Source of the DNA: G965220205 sp965220205
Lineage (GTDB): Bacteria; Chloroflexota; Dehalococcoidia; Lucifugimonadales; Australimonadaceae
Length of the DNA: 64,000 bases
Direction of reading: 5' to 3'
NCBI GenBank assembly: GCA_965220205.1
Contig: OZ244812.1
Span: 496,001-560,000, forward strand
A program made the position numbers and the translations under genes. A model generated the notes under the pieces. It made no database searches. It was not told the DNA's origin and was given only the letters and a program-made list of their open reading frames with translations. Shown one piece after another: positions 18,618-28,638 of the stretch; positions within the stretch are counted from its first letter, which is position 1; each line of letters starts with the position of its first letter.

Positions 18618-21081
18618 ATGACACGATTACTTGACGTACTCAGCCGTTTGGTCACGGCCCAGCCCATCGCCACGCTTCTGGTGCTGCTGGCTGTCACCGT
18701 CGCGCTTGGCGCGGGGTTCACCCGGCTCGCTCCCCAGGCCGAAGCAACGGTGTTCCTCCCCCAGGACAGCAGGGCGGCAACCGCCTCCGGCAAGATCGGG
18801 GCGCTGTTCGGAGGCTCCAATGACACCATAGCGGCAACTCTGCTCTTTCGCGGGAACGCAGTCCTGACGCCCGAGGGTCTGAGCCAGATGGACGGCGTGC
18901 TGAGCCGGGTCGCTTCCGATCCCAGGGTCGCCCCGCTGCTGGCGCCTCCAAATCCGGTCATCGCTCCCACCAACATGCTGGCCTCCGTCCTCGGCGTCAA
19001 CGACTTCGCCCCGCTGTCGCAGCAGCAGATCGATCAGGCGGCGTCGCAGGTCCCTATAGACCGGCTGGTGGGGACCGACTCCGACGACGCCCGGGTTGCG
19101 ATAGCCACCGTGCGTCTGCTCACGGATGCGGACGGAGACGGAGACGCCGAGGACGACGCCGATGCTCTCACCCAGGCCCAGCTCGCCATCCGGGACATCG
19201 CGGAGGCGAGCCAGGGGCCGCTTGAAGGCGGCAGCCTGTCTCCTGCCACGGTTTCCGAGGAGACCGGGGCCGCCACCGGCTTTCAGATGATGCTGTTGAT
19301 GGGACTGGCCCTGCTGGTGATAGCCGCGCTGCTGCTGTTGTTCACCCGCTCCCTCTTCGACCTGCTGATGTCGTTGCTGGGACTGGTGCTGACCATCGTG
19401 TGGATGATGGGTGCGCAGGGCTGGCTCGGACCCAACGGCCTCGGGGTGATCGGCCCGCCCAACATCTTGACCACCATGGTGCCGATCATGCTCATCGGGC
19501 TGGTGGTGGACTACGCAATCCAGACGGTTGGGCGGTACCGCGAGCAGCGCAACGAGGGACGTCAGGTCGAGGCAGCCACTCGTCTGGGGCTGCGGTCGGT
19601 AATCATCCCCCCTCTCGCTGGCCGCTGTCACCACCATAGTCGCCTTCCTGACCAACCTCACCTCCGCGATCCCGGCCAACGGCGACTTCGGCGTTGTCGC
19701 GGGCATCGGGGTGGGAGCGGGCCTCGTCGTCATGCTGACGCTGCTCTCGTCGTCGCGGGCGCTGCTTGATCGCTGGCGGGAGGGTCGCGACTCACTGCCG
19801 CCGGCCCGTCCGATCTCCGGCGCCATACCCGGTGTGGGCCCGGCGGTGGAGGCGCTGGGAGGCATGCTGGCCCGCAGGCCGACGCCGTTCCTGCTGGTCA
19901 TCGCCGTCGTTACCCTGCTGTTGGGCGTCGCCTCCACCCGCATCGTCACGGTGTTCAACACCAACGACTTCCTGCCCTCCGACGGCGAAGCCATCCGCCA
20001 CATCGAGACCCTCGACGCGGCCTTCGGCGGCTCCACCGGGACGGTGAAGGTGCTGATAGAGACCGAGATCACCAACAACCGCGCCGTCCGCAACATCCTC
20101 GATTTCAGCGTGGCGTTCTCTGACGACCTGCGCCGGCCCGAGGGCGTGGTCGGCGACATCGAGTCCTCCCTCGGCCTGCTGCTGGTCGACTGGATCGTCG
20201 ACGACGGCACGCCAGGCGACAACTACGACTCCCAGCTGCTCGAGATGACTCTGGCGGCGGACGACTTCCGCCTCGACCCCGCGGAGATACAAGCGGTCGT
20301 CGACCGGCTGGAAGAGCTGGGCCCCGAGGGCTTCGCGCAGGTTGCGGTCGACGACCCCAACGGGCCGGATACTCTGCTGGTCCAGTTCAAGGCCCTCACG
20401 GGCGACCAGGAGCGGGCCGAGCGCATGGTCGACGACATAGACGGGCTGTGGTTCGGGCCGCGGGAGGAGATGACGCCGACGTCCGGCGAGATAGTTGGGG
20501 TCGAGGTGGCCAACGCGCTGACCGGCAATCAGACGACCTCGATCATCACCACCATCGTCGCCGCGCTCGTCATCCTCTGCCTGTTCTTCTGGATCACCGG
20601 GGGCCGTCCTGCGCTCGGCTTCATAGCGGTCGCTCCCATCGTGATGGCGCTTTTCTGCGTCCTGGGGACCATGACGCTGTTGAGAATTCCGTACAACGTG
20701 ATAACGGCGCTGATCACCGCGCTGTCCATCGGGATCGGTGTGGACTACACTATCCACATCATCCACCGCTATCAGGAGGAGTTCGCCCACTCCAGAGACG
20801 CCGAGGCCGCCGCGCGGCGCACCCTAAGGACCACGGGCTCGGCCTTGCTGGGCTCTGCGCTGACCACCGCGCTCGGCTTAGGGGTGCTGATCTTCTCGTC
20901 GCTGCCGCCGTTCCAGCAGTTCGGGATAGTCACAGCAATCACCATAGCCTACTCGCTGGTCGCCGCCATCGTGGTTGTGCCGCCGGCGATGATCCTGTGG
21001 GCCGCCTACCAGAACTACCGGCTGCGCAGCACCCTTACACGAGCCGAACGGGAACTCGCCGATACCCCGCGAGCGCAGTAG
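18618..21081 (+). pseudogene. RND/MMPL-family exporter, frameshifted at a C6 run
   Basis: The first frame (from ATG 18618) codes for an N-terminal membrane helix, a large extracytoplasmic loop (PLSQQQIDQAASQVPIDRL) and a cluster of helices with GLVVDYAIQTVGRYREQRNE and GLRSVIIP. At the run of six C (19607-19612) the frame is lost. Removing one C restores PLSLAAVTTIVAFLTNLTSA, and the protein then continues to 21081 with a second N-terminal helix, loop and helix bundle (GIGVDYTIHIIHRYQEEFAH). The repaired protein is about 820 residues with two homologous halves, the structure of MMPL/HAE3-type exporters, which move lipids or hydrophobic compounds using the proton gradient. A homopolymer indel is a classic sequencing error, so the living gene may be intact. 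Confidence 0.82.
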
Positions 21082-21380
21082 ACATGCCGGAGCAGGCGAT
21101 CAGCTAGAAGAGAGGCAGCGGTTATGATATCTCATGCGGCGTCGACCTGACGCCATCTCTTCTCGTATCTCCCAGAAGGAGGTTTTGGGCGACGTGCCAG
21201 TTGACCGTGAAACGCTTCCGCCCGGCCCCGGAGGCACCTGCAATCGGCAGGGATTCCGTCTCCAAAGAGACATGACCGGTCTCAAAAAAAGGAGGCTGCG
21301 TAAGCCTTCCGGAACTGAGCCGTGAAGTGCTGGTTTGACCCATTGGCGTCTATATCTGGACCGTCCAGAAAATCTGTAGT

Positions 21381-21753
21381 TCAGTATGGCTCCACCGTCA
21401 GCGTTTCTCCCACTTCGGCCGTGCCGCTTATGGTCGGCGTGCCGGTCGCGGGCGTGTTCCCGGCGCGGGTCACCGTCACGAAGTATGTCTCGGTGGTCTT
21501 CGGCAGTGACCTCTACTGTGATGACGTTGCTTCCGACACTCAGCGAAGCCACCCCGTCGGCGTCCTCAACACCGCCGAGCTTTGCCACATAGCTATCCCC
21601 GGAATGGTTCACGGTGGGAGTGACAGTGGTCTCCCTAACGCGATTCGCGGCGCTGGCTGCATGGGTAGTCGTGCCGGATGCGAATGTGCCGGAATCTATG
21701 TCGCTCAACGTCAGGCCGCCGAGGGTGGCGGCGTTGCTCTGGCTCTGGGCCAT
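21381..21753 (-). pseudogene. Fragment of a secreted cadherin-like/Ig-like protein, frameshifted
   Basis: The frame from about 21753 reads AATLGGLTLSDIDSGTF and PTVNHSGDSYVAKLGGVEDA, ending SVGSNVITVEVTAED. This is a cadherin-like beta-sandwich module. Near 21496-21500 the reading moves to the next frame, which gives TTETYFVTVTRAGNTPATG and PTISGTAEVGETLTVEP, the start of an Ig-like module, and stops at 21381. Both modules are common in the exported proteins of this window. No signal peptide precedes it and the second module is cut short, so this is a leftover from a larger surface-protein gene. Confidence 0.65.
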
Positions 21754-22016
21754 GATGGTTGGGACTAGGCCGACCACTGACAGGCCATCACTTACCCCGA
21801 ACGTGATGACCGTTCCCCTTAGCCCGAGTCGCTGTGCAGCGCTCGTCTCATGCATCCTTGTCGTTTGGACTTTCGACGGCTGCCCTTCGCCCATCTCGTA
21901 GACCAAAGGGTATGATAGGTTAGTGAGATCGAGCCCGCTCGCTTGATGCCCGCATGTCGAAATTCAGCGCCACCCGCGCGAGCCCCCTCCGGGCACGTCT
22001 CACCCGGATCAGCAAC

Positions 22017-22071
22017 GTATTCGGTAGACAGAACCGCCTTCGAATTGTGGCTTGGGGGCCGTGATCCCTGG
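22017..22071 (+). repeat. Dispersed intergenic repeat, copy C
   Basis: It reads TTCGGTAGACAGAACCGCC, TTCGAATTGTGGC, TTGGGGGCC and GTGATCC. CGGT and ACCG form the stem around AGACAGA. It aligns with copy B (minus strand) over about 45 bases, and lies in the opposite orientation to the other three copies. Confidence 0.68.
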
Positions 22072-22146
22072 CAGAGATGATCACTCGAACCGGATCTCCC
22101 GCCGGCGCTCCAACACGTGCACAATGACCTGGTCCGCAGGCTAGGA

Positions 22147-23068
22147 CTAGTTCGGGTCCACGGTCACCGTCACGGTGACCGTGGCGGTCCTGCCTGGGGT
22201 AACGGACATTGCTTGCTTCTTGCGGCTGTACCCGGGCTATTCCCTGTTCGGATCGAGGGACACAGTAACGTCGAAGCTAGCCGACACGCTTCCCGCATCG
22301 TTCGTCGCCGTCATAGTGATGCGCGTCGTTTCGCGCTCGGCTGGCAACGTCACGTGGATTAGATCGCCCGGCGTCGTAGTTGAATTCCGGGTGGCCTGGG
22401 AAGATGACGATTGGGCGCTCCCGCTCCACACCCTCCTCGTCGATGTACCTCTCAGTGGCCATCTGCAGCGCGGAGCAGGGCAGACCGAGGCTGCCGCTGT
22501 CGCCGCCGTTACAAAGGACGTAGTTAGCGGTGACGGAGGAGTCAGCTTTAGTCGCGGTCGCCGTGGTGGTCAGCGTAAACCTGTAGTTGCTTACACCCAC
22601 AGTCGCGACGGTTGTATCGGACGACTCCGCCGTGAAGGACGGCTTGTTGCCCCTAAAGAACTTGCGGAACGACATATTGAGGACGTCGCCCTCAGAGGCT
22701 TGCACGTCGTGGACAGCATTGCGAACGACGGTTGGTCGTCTCTGCCTAGGCGTGTACGTCGTTGTGCTGGTCGGAGGCGGGCCGTTGTTCGCCTCCGGCA
22801 GGGGTCCGGCGGGGCGGTCGCCGCCGGGCGGGCACTCGCCCACCCCCAACTGAGGGGTAAAAGTCTTCTCGTGGCCGGAAAGACCCTGGTTGATGGTGAC
22901 AGTGCCGTCGCCGTTGTCATGGACGGTGCCATGGGTGTTGTTATGCGCAACGAACTCCGCAACGGTGTTGTAAACGGTCAGCTGGCCACACGCGTGCGTC
23001 GTCTCGGCGGGCAAGGCTACGAATACGGCCACGGCGGCCACGAGGATTGTAAGGACGATGAGTTTCAT
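22147..23068 (-). pseudogene. Exported protein of unknown function, broken by a frameshift and a TAG
   Basis: It starts at ATG 23068 with a signal peptide (MKLIVLTILVAAVAVFVALP, then AETTHACGQ). The middle resembles pre-Ig modules (ASEGDVLNMSFRKFF, DTTVATVGVSNYRFTLT). At a run of three G on the minus strand (22366-22368) the frame changes. With one G removed, the protein continues NYDAGDLIHVTLPAERETTR and NDAGSVSASFDVTVSLDPN. TAG then occurs at 22237-22239, but the same frame goes on to MSVTPGRTATVTVTVTVDPN and a final TAG at 22147, a natural looking end. Thus one indel and perhaps one nonsense codon disrupt the gene. It was probably a secreted surface protein with Ig-like beta domains. Confidence 0.65.
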
Positions 23069-23432
23069 GTTCCTGCCTCCCCACTAGGATTGCCGTGCTC
23101 GGCTTGCTTGCCTGTGATTGTCGGGCTGCATACGACAGCTACCATCCTGTCTATGGGCGTTCAATGAACTATCGCCACATAAGGCCGGCTTTTGATGATG
23201 TTCTATGAGATTCCGTCGGGCTCCGCGGGCGCGCCGGAGTTCACGAACCGGCCGTTCGCCGACGTGTTCGCAGTAGGCCTGCCCTTCTCGCTCCACCTGC
23301 CTCCATTGCAGTGTCAGGTCGCCGGTCGAGCACTGCGGCCCTCAGGGTCTGTTCCGGGCCTGCTCCGGCGTCGTCCCTGACCCGTCCTGCGGCGATGGAG
23401 GAGGTCGCCGACGTGCTGCCCGGCACAGCGAA

Positions 23433-24086
23433 GTGGTCCGCGTACTCCTGGATGTCCACGTGGCCGCTTGTGGCGCGCGAGTGCTCGATGCGGGCGCCGG
23501 CACAGGGATGGTCGGCGAAGAGTTGGCCCGCCTCGGCTTCAGGCGCATCACGGCGCTGGACCTGTCGCCCGGGATGCTGAAGACAGCGAATGAGAAGTCC
23601 GTCTACGAGGATCTCGTGGTGGGCGAGCTGGGCAAACCGCTGGGCTTCGAGACGGGCCGGTTCGACGCCGCGACGTGCGTCGGCACGCTGACCATCGGCC
23701 ACGCGCCGCCGGAGTCGCTGGACGAGCTGGTGCGGGTCACAAAGGCCGGCGGGGCGATCGTCTTCTCGATGCGGACGGACTACCTCACCGAGGGCGGGTT
23801 CGACGCCAAGCAGGCCGCGCTCGAGGATGCCGGGCGCTGGCGGTTGCTCGAGCGCGGCGCGCCGTTCCAGCCGATGCCGCACGGCGAGCCGGACATCTGG
23901 TACGAGATCTGGGCGTACGAGGTGCTGCCCCCTCCTAGTCCTCCGCGTCACGAAAAGACCATGCTTCAACTGGCGAGGGCAGCGCGGCGCTTCACGCCGC
24001 GAGGTTCGCTGGGGCGTATCCGGAGCTCCATCCCGGCTTCCTATATCAGGACCTCCCAGCGAAAGGTCGCAGTACAGTCTCCCTAG
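23433..24086 (+). CDS. Class I SAM-dependent methyltransferase, probably N-terminally truncated
   Basis: The frame shows the SAM-binding motif ARVLDAGAGTGMVGEELARL, a following acidic motif ITALDLSPGML, and CVGTLTIGHAP with LDELVRVTKAGGAIVFSMRT, as in Methyltransf_11/25 enzymes. In full-length relatives about 60-70 residues precede motif I, while here the frame opens at GTG 23433 only about 16 residues before it. An upstream ATG frame (MEEVADVLPG, near 23395) is in a different register, so the 5' part may be frameshifted or lost. The last 50 residues, rich in Arg and Ser, do not look like the family, and the stop codon falls inside the CTAG target of the adjacent insertion sequence. The substrate is unknown. 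It may be a pseudogene. Confidence 0.6.
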   Translation: MVRVLLDVHVAACGARVLDAGAGTGMVGEELARLGFRRITALDLSPGMLKTANEKSVYEDLVVGELGKPLGFETGRFDAATCVGTLTIGHAPPESLDELVRVTKAGGAIVFSMRTDYLTEGGFDAKQAALEDAGRWRLLERGAPFQPMPHGEPDIWYEIWAYEVLPPPSPPRHEKTMLQLARAARRFTPRGSLGRIRSSIPASYIRTSQRKVAVQSP

Positions 24087-25452
24087 CAGGGTGATGAAAA
24101 ACGGCTGCGAGGTAGGGATGCGAAGGTAGGGACGCGAAGGTGCGGATGGGGGAGGCGTTCGGTTACGCTTGGCGCAGCACGAACGGGAGGCGGCCAAGCG
24201 CGGCACATCCGACCAACAGATCGAGAGTCTGGTGGCGCTCACCCCCGAGGACTTGGTCCCACAGGAACACCCGATCCGGCGGATCAAGCCGCTGGCAGAC
24301 CGCGCGCTTCAGGAGTTGTCGCCCACCTTCAGCCGCATGTACGCCAAGAGAGGCCGGCCATCAGTGCCGCCCGAACACCTGTTGAAGGCGAGCTTGCTGA
24401 TCGCGCTCTACTCCGTGCGCTCGGAGCGCCAGTTCTGCGAACGGCTGACCTACGACATGCTCTTCCGGTGGTTCCTCGACCTGAACATCCGGGGCGGTTC
24501 CTTCGACCAGTCGACGTTCGCCAAGAACCGGACCCGGCTGCTGGCGCATGAGGTGACGGGCCGATTCTTCGGGGCGGTGGTGAGCGAAGCGAGGCGGCAG
24601 CGCCTGCTGTCGGAGGAGCACTTCAGCGTGGACGGGACCCTGCTGGAGGCGTGGGCCTCCCTCAAGAGCGTCCGGCCGAGGGACGAGGAGAGGGACCCGC
24701 CTACGGGGGCAGGCGGGCGGAACCCATGGAAGGACTTCCGGGGGGAGCGGCGTTCCAACGCGACCCATGTATCGACGACGGACCCGGAGGCGCTGTTGGC
24801 GCGCAAGGGGGAGGGGCAGGCGGCGAAGCTGTCCTTCGCCGGCCACGTGCTCATGGAGAACCGGAATGGGCAGGTGGTGGACGTGGTGCTGTCGCAGGCT
24901 ACCGGGACGGCTGAAACGGCAGCGGCGCTGACGATGCTGGAGCGGGTCCCCACAGCACGGAGGATCACGGTTGGGGCCGACAAGGGGTACGACACGCGGG
25001 AGTTCGTGGCCACCTGCCGCTCGTTCCAGATCACGCCTCACGTGGCCATGAAGCAACGGCGCTCAGCCCTGGACCGGCGGACGAGCCGTCACGCGGGGTA
25101 CGCGGCGAGTCAGCGGGTGCGGAAGCGGGTTGAGGAAGTGTTCGGCTGGCTGAAGACCGTCGGGGGCGGGAGGAAGCTGCGCTACTGCGGCGTGGCCCGC
25201 AACGGCCTCTGGGCGGAGATGGCTCTCGCGGCCTACAACCTCGTGCGCATGGCCAAGCTCATGCCCCCGCCATCATCTCCGGGGGCGGTTCCTGCCTGTT
25301 GAGGATGAAAGGCCCAACCGGAGACGCCAGCGGCCCGATCAGGGGCGATCCAGGGCGCCGCTTACTCCGAATCGGCGTCCAACGGCGCGCCTCAATGCCG
25401 GCGCCGGCCCGCTCCCGATTCCCCAAACTCGCATTCTTCATCAGCCTGCTAG
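24083..25452 (+). mobile_element. IS5-type insertion sequence with CTAG target duplication
   Basis: Outer CTAG copies at 24083-24086 and 25449-25452 flank the element. Inside them are imperfect terminal inverted repeats: left CAGGGTGATGAAAAACG, right (reverse complement) CAGGCTGATGAAGAATGCG. A single DDE transposase gene fills the space. CTAG target duplication is known for IS5-group elements. The element is about 1.36 kb and looks complete, so it may be recently active. It sits between the truncated methyltransferase and the carbonic anhydrase gene. Confidence 0.78.
24169..25302 (+). CDS. IS5/IS1182-type DDE transposase
   Basis: The 377-residue protein (TTG start at 24169; a better start is not apparent) has an N-terminal DUF772-like DNA-binding part (PSVPPEHLLKASLLIALYSV, SERQFCERLTYDMLFRWFLD) followed by the DDE catalytic domain. 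The likely acidic triad is D155 in HFSVDGTLLEAW, D271 in VGADKGYDT and E322/E323 in RVEEVFGWLKT. The C-terminal region RKLRYCGVARNGLWAEMALA is typical of this transposase group. The frame is intact and lies within matched terminal repeats, so it should be functional. It catalyses cut-and-paste movement of the element. Confidence 0.9.
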   Translation: MAQHEREAAKRGTSDQQIESLVALTPEDLVPQEHPIRRIKPLADRALQELSPTFSRMYAKRGRPSVPPEHLLKASLLIALYSVRSERQFCERLTYDMLFRWFLDLNIRGGSFDQSTFAKNRTRLLAHEVTGRFFGAVVSEARRQRLLSEEHFSVDGTLLEAWASLKSVRPRDEERDPPTGAGGRNPWKDFRGERRSNATHVSTTDPEALLARKGEGQAAKLSFAGHVLMENRNGQVVDVVLSQATGTAETAAALTMLERVPTARRITVGADKGYDTREFVATCRSFQITPHVAMKQRRSALDRRTSRHAGYAASQRVRKRVEEVFGWLKTVGGGRKLRYCGVARNGLWAEMALAAYNLVRMAKLMPPPSSPGAVPAC

Positions 25453-25531
25453 GCCCGCCACGCTGCCCACAATCAAGTACTGTACTAGGTGATGGTGGAC
25501 GAACTCAGGCAAACGGCGCAAGGAGCATTGA

Positions 25532-26023
25532 ATGTCCGCTATTGATGACCTGCTCGCCAATAACACTCGCTATGCGGAGAGATTCGACAATGGCAACTTG
25601 CCCGCGCCTCCGGGGCTCGGCGTCGCGGTCGTAGCGTGCATGGACGCCCGCCTCGACACGCACAGTTTTCTGGGGATCGGGGAAGGCGACGCTCACGTCA
25701 TCCGGAACGCCGGCGGCGTGGTGACCGACGATGCGATCCGCTCCCTGACGATCTCACAACGCCTGCTGGGCACGACGTCCATCATGCTCATCCACCACAC
25801 GGACTGCGGCATGTTGACCTTCCGTGACGACGACGTGAAGGACGCGATCATGGCCGACACGGGCCTACGGCCAGCCTTCGCGCTGGAGGCGTTCGCCGAT
25901 CTCGAAGGGGACGTGCGACAGTCGATAGCCCGGATCCAGGCAAGCCCCTTCCTTCCCAATAAGGATGATGTCCGCGGCTTCGTCTACGACTGCGCGACGG
26001 GGAAGCTGAACGAGATCATCTGA
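25532..26023 (+). CDS. Beta-class carbonic anhydrase
   Basis: The 163-residue protein interconverts CO2 and bicarbonate with a catalytic zinc. Zinc and active-site residues are visible: C36, D38 and R40 in VACMDARLD, and H89 and C92 in HHTDCGM. The length fits the short beta-CA clade seen in actinobacteria and many environmental bacteria. The start at ATG 25532 has AAGGAGC placed just upstream. The gene stands alone between an insertion sequence and a damaged Cache lipoprotein. It may supply bicarbonate for carboxylation or pH balance; the neighbour fhs also works in one-carbon metabolism, but a link is only inference. Confidence 0.92.
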   Translation: MSAIDDLLANNTRYAERFDNGNLPAPPGLGVAVVACMDARLDTHSFLGIGEGDAHVIRNAGGVVTDDAIRSLTISQRLLGTTSIMLIHHTDCGMLTFRDDDVKDAIMADTGLRPAFALEAFADLEGDVRQSIARIQASPFLPNKDDVRGFVYDCATGKLNEII

Positions 26024-26147
26024 CCCCGCGGGCTGCGAATCCCTGATTGGGGAGATAGCCTCGCATGGGACGAGCATGGTGAGAGACCCGCGTCGGGGCG
26101 TCATGCTGTCGTATGAGGAAGGGCCGTGGCCGCCCCAACGCGAGGCG

Positions 26148-26604
26148 TTACCCGGTGGGGGCGTCCACGGGCAGATTGGTGGTGACGATGGCGAAAACGC
26201 CATCGGCGTCGCGCACCGGGACGGAGCGGGTGATCATCCAGATCTCGCCGCCGCCCGCGTCAAAGTAGGGGGCCGTCCAAACGCCCGCGTTCGCGGCGAG
26301 CGGCGCCGTAACCCATTCCTGCGCCTCGATGTTGTAGGAGGCACGGCGAGGTCTATGGCGGCGTAGCCGTCGGCCGTGCGGTAGACGTAAGGGCTAGTGA
26401 TGACGGCGCCAGAGCGGTCCAGCAGCGCGGCGGCGCTGCCAAAGAATGCCGGATGGCCCTCCAGGTAGGCCTGCAAGCGCTCCGTATACACGGCCGCATC
26501 GGCCGGTCGGTCCGCGAAGCCTCCTCGTTGGACGCCCTATCGCTACAGGCCTGTGCGGTCAAGAGGGCAAGCAGCGTGAGAAGCAGGACAATCGGAGCGC
26601 GCAT
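26148..26604 (-). pseudogene. Cache-domain lipoprotein with two frameshifts
   Basis: It starts at ATG 26604 with MRAPIVLLLTLLALLTAQAC, a signal with a lipobox. Around 26520 the frame changes to FADRPADAAVYTERLQAYLE and continues through GSAAALLDRSGAVITSPYVY and TADGYAAIDLAV. Around 26335 it changes again to SYNIEAQEWVTAPLAANAGV, then PYFDAGGGEIWMITRSVPV and DGVFAIVTTNLPVDAPTG, with TAA at 26148. The pieces together form a PAS-like Cache (PDC) sensor domain of about 130 residues, which normally binds small ligands outside the cell. Here it would be a free lipoprotein rather than part of a receptor. Two single-base indels break it. Confidence 0.72.
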
Positions 26605-26763
26605 GGCTATCCTCTCTATGCTTACACAGCCGGGGGGAATGCTCACACAGCCTGGGGGACGAGGGCAACGCCGGGCTGATGGACTAACCGAGTGACGAGA
26701 TTCGCCGGGGGCGAGCGGCGTTGGCGCGAATCCGGCGGAACAACGGAGAGGAGCAGGTTCCAC

Positions 26764-28401
26764 GTGAGACCGATAGAAGAGATTGCGGAGCGGCTGGGGC
26801 TGGACCCAAAGGCGCTGATCCCATACGGCCGCCACAAGGCCAAGGCGCTGCTGGATGCGGTGGCCGGAGGCGGTCGTCGGGGGAAGCTGATCGTGGTGAC
26901 GGGGATGACGCCGACGCCGGCGGGCGAGGGCAAGACGACGACGACGGTGGGGCTGACGCAGGCGATGGGGCTGCTGGGCGTGAACGTGGCGGCGACGCTT
27001 CGGGAGCCGTCGCTGGGGCCGATATTCGGGATCAAGGGCGGCGGCACGGGCGGGGGCATGGCGCGGGTGGAGCCCGAAGACGAGGTGAACATTCACTTCA
27101 CGGGGGACGCGCACGCCGTGGCGTCGGCGCACAACCTGCTGGCTGCGCTGACGGACAACGCGGTGCAGCGCGGGCAGGCGGCGGGCCTGTCGCCGGCGGG
27201 GATTACGCTGCGCCGCGTGTCCGACATGGAGGAACGGTCGCTGCGGCAGGTGGCGATAGGGCTTGGGGGCGCGAACAACGCGCCGATGCGGGAGACGGGG
27301 TTCGACATCGTGTCGGCGTCCGAGGTGATGGCGATCCTGGCGCTGAGCAGCGGCCTGGAGGACCTGCGGGAGCGGCTGAGCCGGATGGTGGTGGGGTTCA
27401 CGGAGGAGGGACGGGCGGTGACGGCGGCGGAGATCGAGGGCGCGGTGGGGTCGATGATGTCGCTGCTGCGTCACGCGCTGCTGCCGAACCTGGTGCAGAC
27501 CACGGAGGGGCAGCCGGTCATCGTGCACACGGGGCCGTTTGGGAATATTGCACACGGGTGCAGCTCCATCGTGGCGGACCGGCTAGCGCTGAGCTACGCG
27601 GACTACGTCCTGACGGAGGCTGGCTTTGGCGCCGATCTAGGGTTCGAGAAGTTTATGCATATCAAGACCCGGACGTCCCAGCTGCGTCCCCACGGGGCGG
27701 TGATCGTGGCGACGGTGCGGGCGCTGAAGTCGCACGGCGGCGTGCGGATGGCGGAGATTGACTCGCCGAACCCGGGCGCAGTGGAGGCGGGGATGTCGAA
27801 CCTGCGGCACCTGGTGGGGGTCATCCGGTCGTTTGGGCTTCCTGTGGTGGTGGCCTTGAACCGCTTCCCGACGGACACGGCGGAGGAGCTGCGCCTAGCG
27901 AAGCGGGGCAGCGAGGAGGCGGGCGCGGCGGCGGTAGTGGAAAGCAGTCCCTTCACGGAGGGCGGCGCGGGGTGCGTGGAGCTGGCCGAGGCGCTGATGG
28001 CGGCGACGCGCGGGGTCCCGGAAGATGGAGTGGCAGAGATCAACTACGCGTATGAGCTGTCGGACTCGCTGGAGGACAAGGTGCTGGCGCTGGCACGGCG
28101 GGTGTACAACGCCTCGGACGTGTCTTGGAGCGCGGGCGCGCGCGGGCAGCTGCGGCGGTTCCGCGAGTTGGGGTGGGACGCGCTGCCGGTTTGCATGGCG
28201 AAGACGCACCTATCGATCAGCGACCGGCCGGAGCGGAAGGGGCGGCCCTCGGACTATACGTTCGAGGTGCGCGACGTACGGGCGTCGATAGGGGCGGGGT
28301 TCATCTACCCCATCGCGGGGAACATCGTGACGATGCCCGGCCTGCCGGGGAGGCCGCGGAGCCTGGACGTGGACGCGGGCGGGGCCGTGGAGGGTCTGTA
28401 G
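26764..28401 (+). CDS. fhs: Formate-tetrahydrofolate ligase
   Basis: This enzyme joins formate to tetrahydrofolate using ATP, giving 10-formyl-THF for purine and other one-carbon pathways. The sequence shows the ATP-site motif TPTPAGEGKTTTTVGLTQAM, the REPSLGPIFGIKGGGTGGG signature, and PFGNIAHGCSS and EAGFGADLGFEKF, all diagnostic of the family. I prefer GTG 26764 as start because GGAGAGGAG lies about 10 bases upstream and the protein then begins RPIEEIAERLGL like its relatives. A TTG or GTG further upstream (26692) would add 24 unusual residues. The length of 545 residues fits the usual size of about 555. The gene is divergent from the Cache lipoprotein remnant and has no one-carbon neighbours. 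Confidence 0.96.
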   Translation: MRPIEEIAERLGLDPKALIPYGRHKAKALLDAVAGGGRRGKLIVVTGMTPTPAGEGKTTTTVGLTQAMGLLGVNVAATLREPSLGPIFGIKGGGTGGGMARVEPEDEVNIHFTGDAHAVASAHNLLAALTDNAVQRGQAAGLSPAGITLRRVSDMEERSLRQVAIGLGGANNAPMRETGFDIVSASEVMAILALSSGLEDLRERLSRMVVGFTEEGRAVTAAEIEGAVGSMMSLLRHALLPNLVQTTEGQPVIVHTGPFGNIAHGCSSIVADRLALSYADYVLTEAGFGADLGFEKFMHIKTRTSQLRPHGAVIVATVRALKSHGGVRMAEIDSPNPGAVEAGMSNLRHLVGVIRSFGLPVVVALNRFPTDTAEELRLAKRGSEEAGAAAVVESSPFTEGGAGCVELAEALMAATRGVPEDGVAEINYAYELSDSLEDKVLALARRVYNASDVSWSAGARGQLRRFRELGWDALPVCMAKTHLSISDRPERKGRPSDYTFEVRDVRASIGAGFIYPIAGNIVTMPGLPGRPRSLDVDAGGAVEGL

Positions 28402-28638
28402 CCTCCGGTAGCGACATATCCGGGCGGGCTCCGGCGCGTCGGCCATGGTTTGCCTTCCTCTCGTTCGTCCGCCTAGCGGGAGCGGGTCTGCAAGCGATAG
28501 AATACGCACCGCATCACCTGTCCTGTCAGGTGGAGTCACGGCCCGGGGTGTCTTTGTACAACACCGCCGGGCCACCTTTACCTCCAAAACGTGTCCCTGG
28601 AGGCACCCCGTACAAGATTCGGGTAAAGTGACGGGAGA

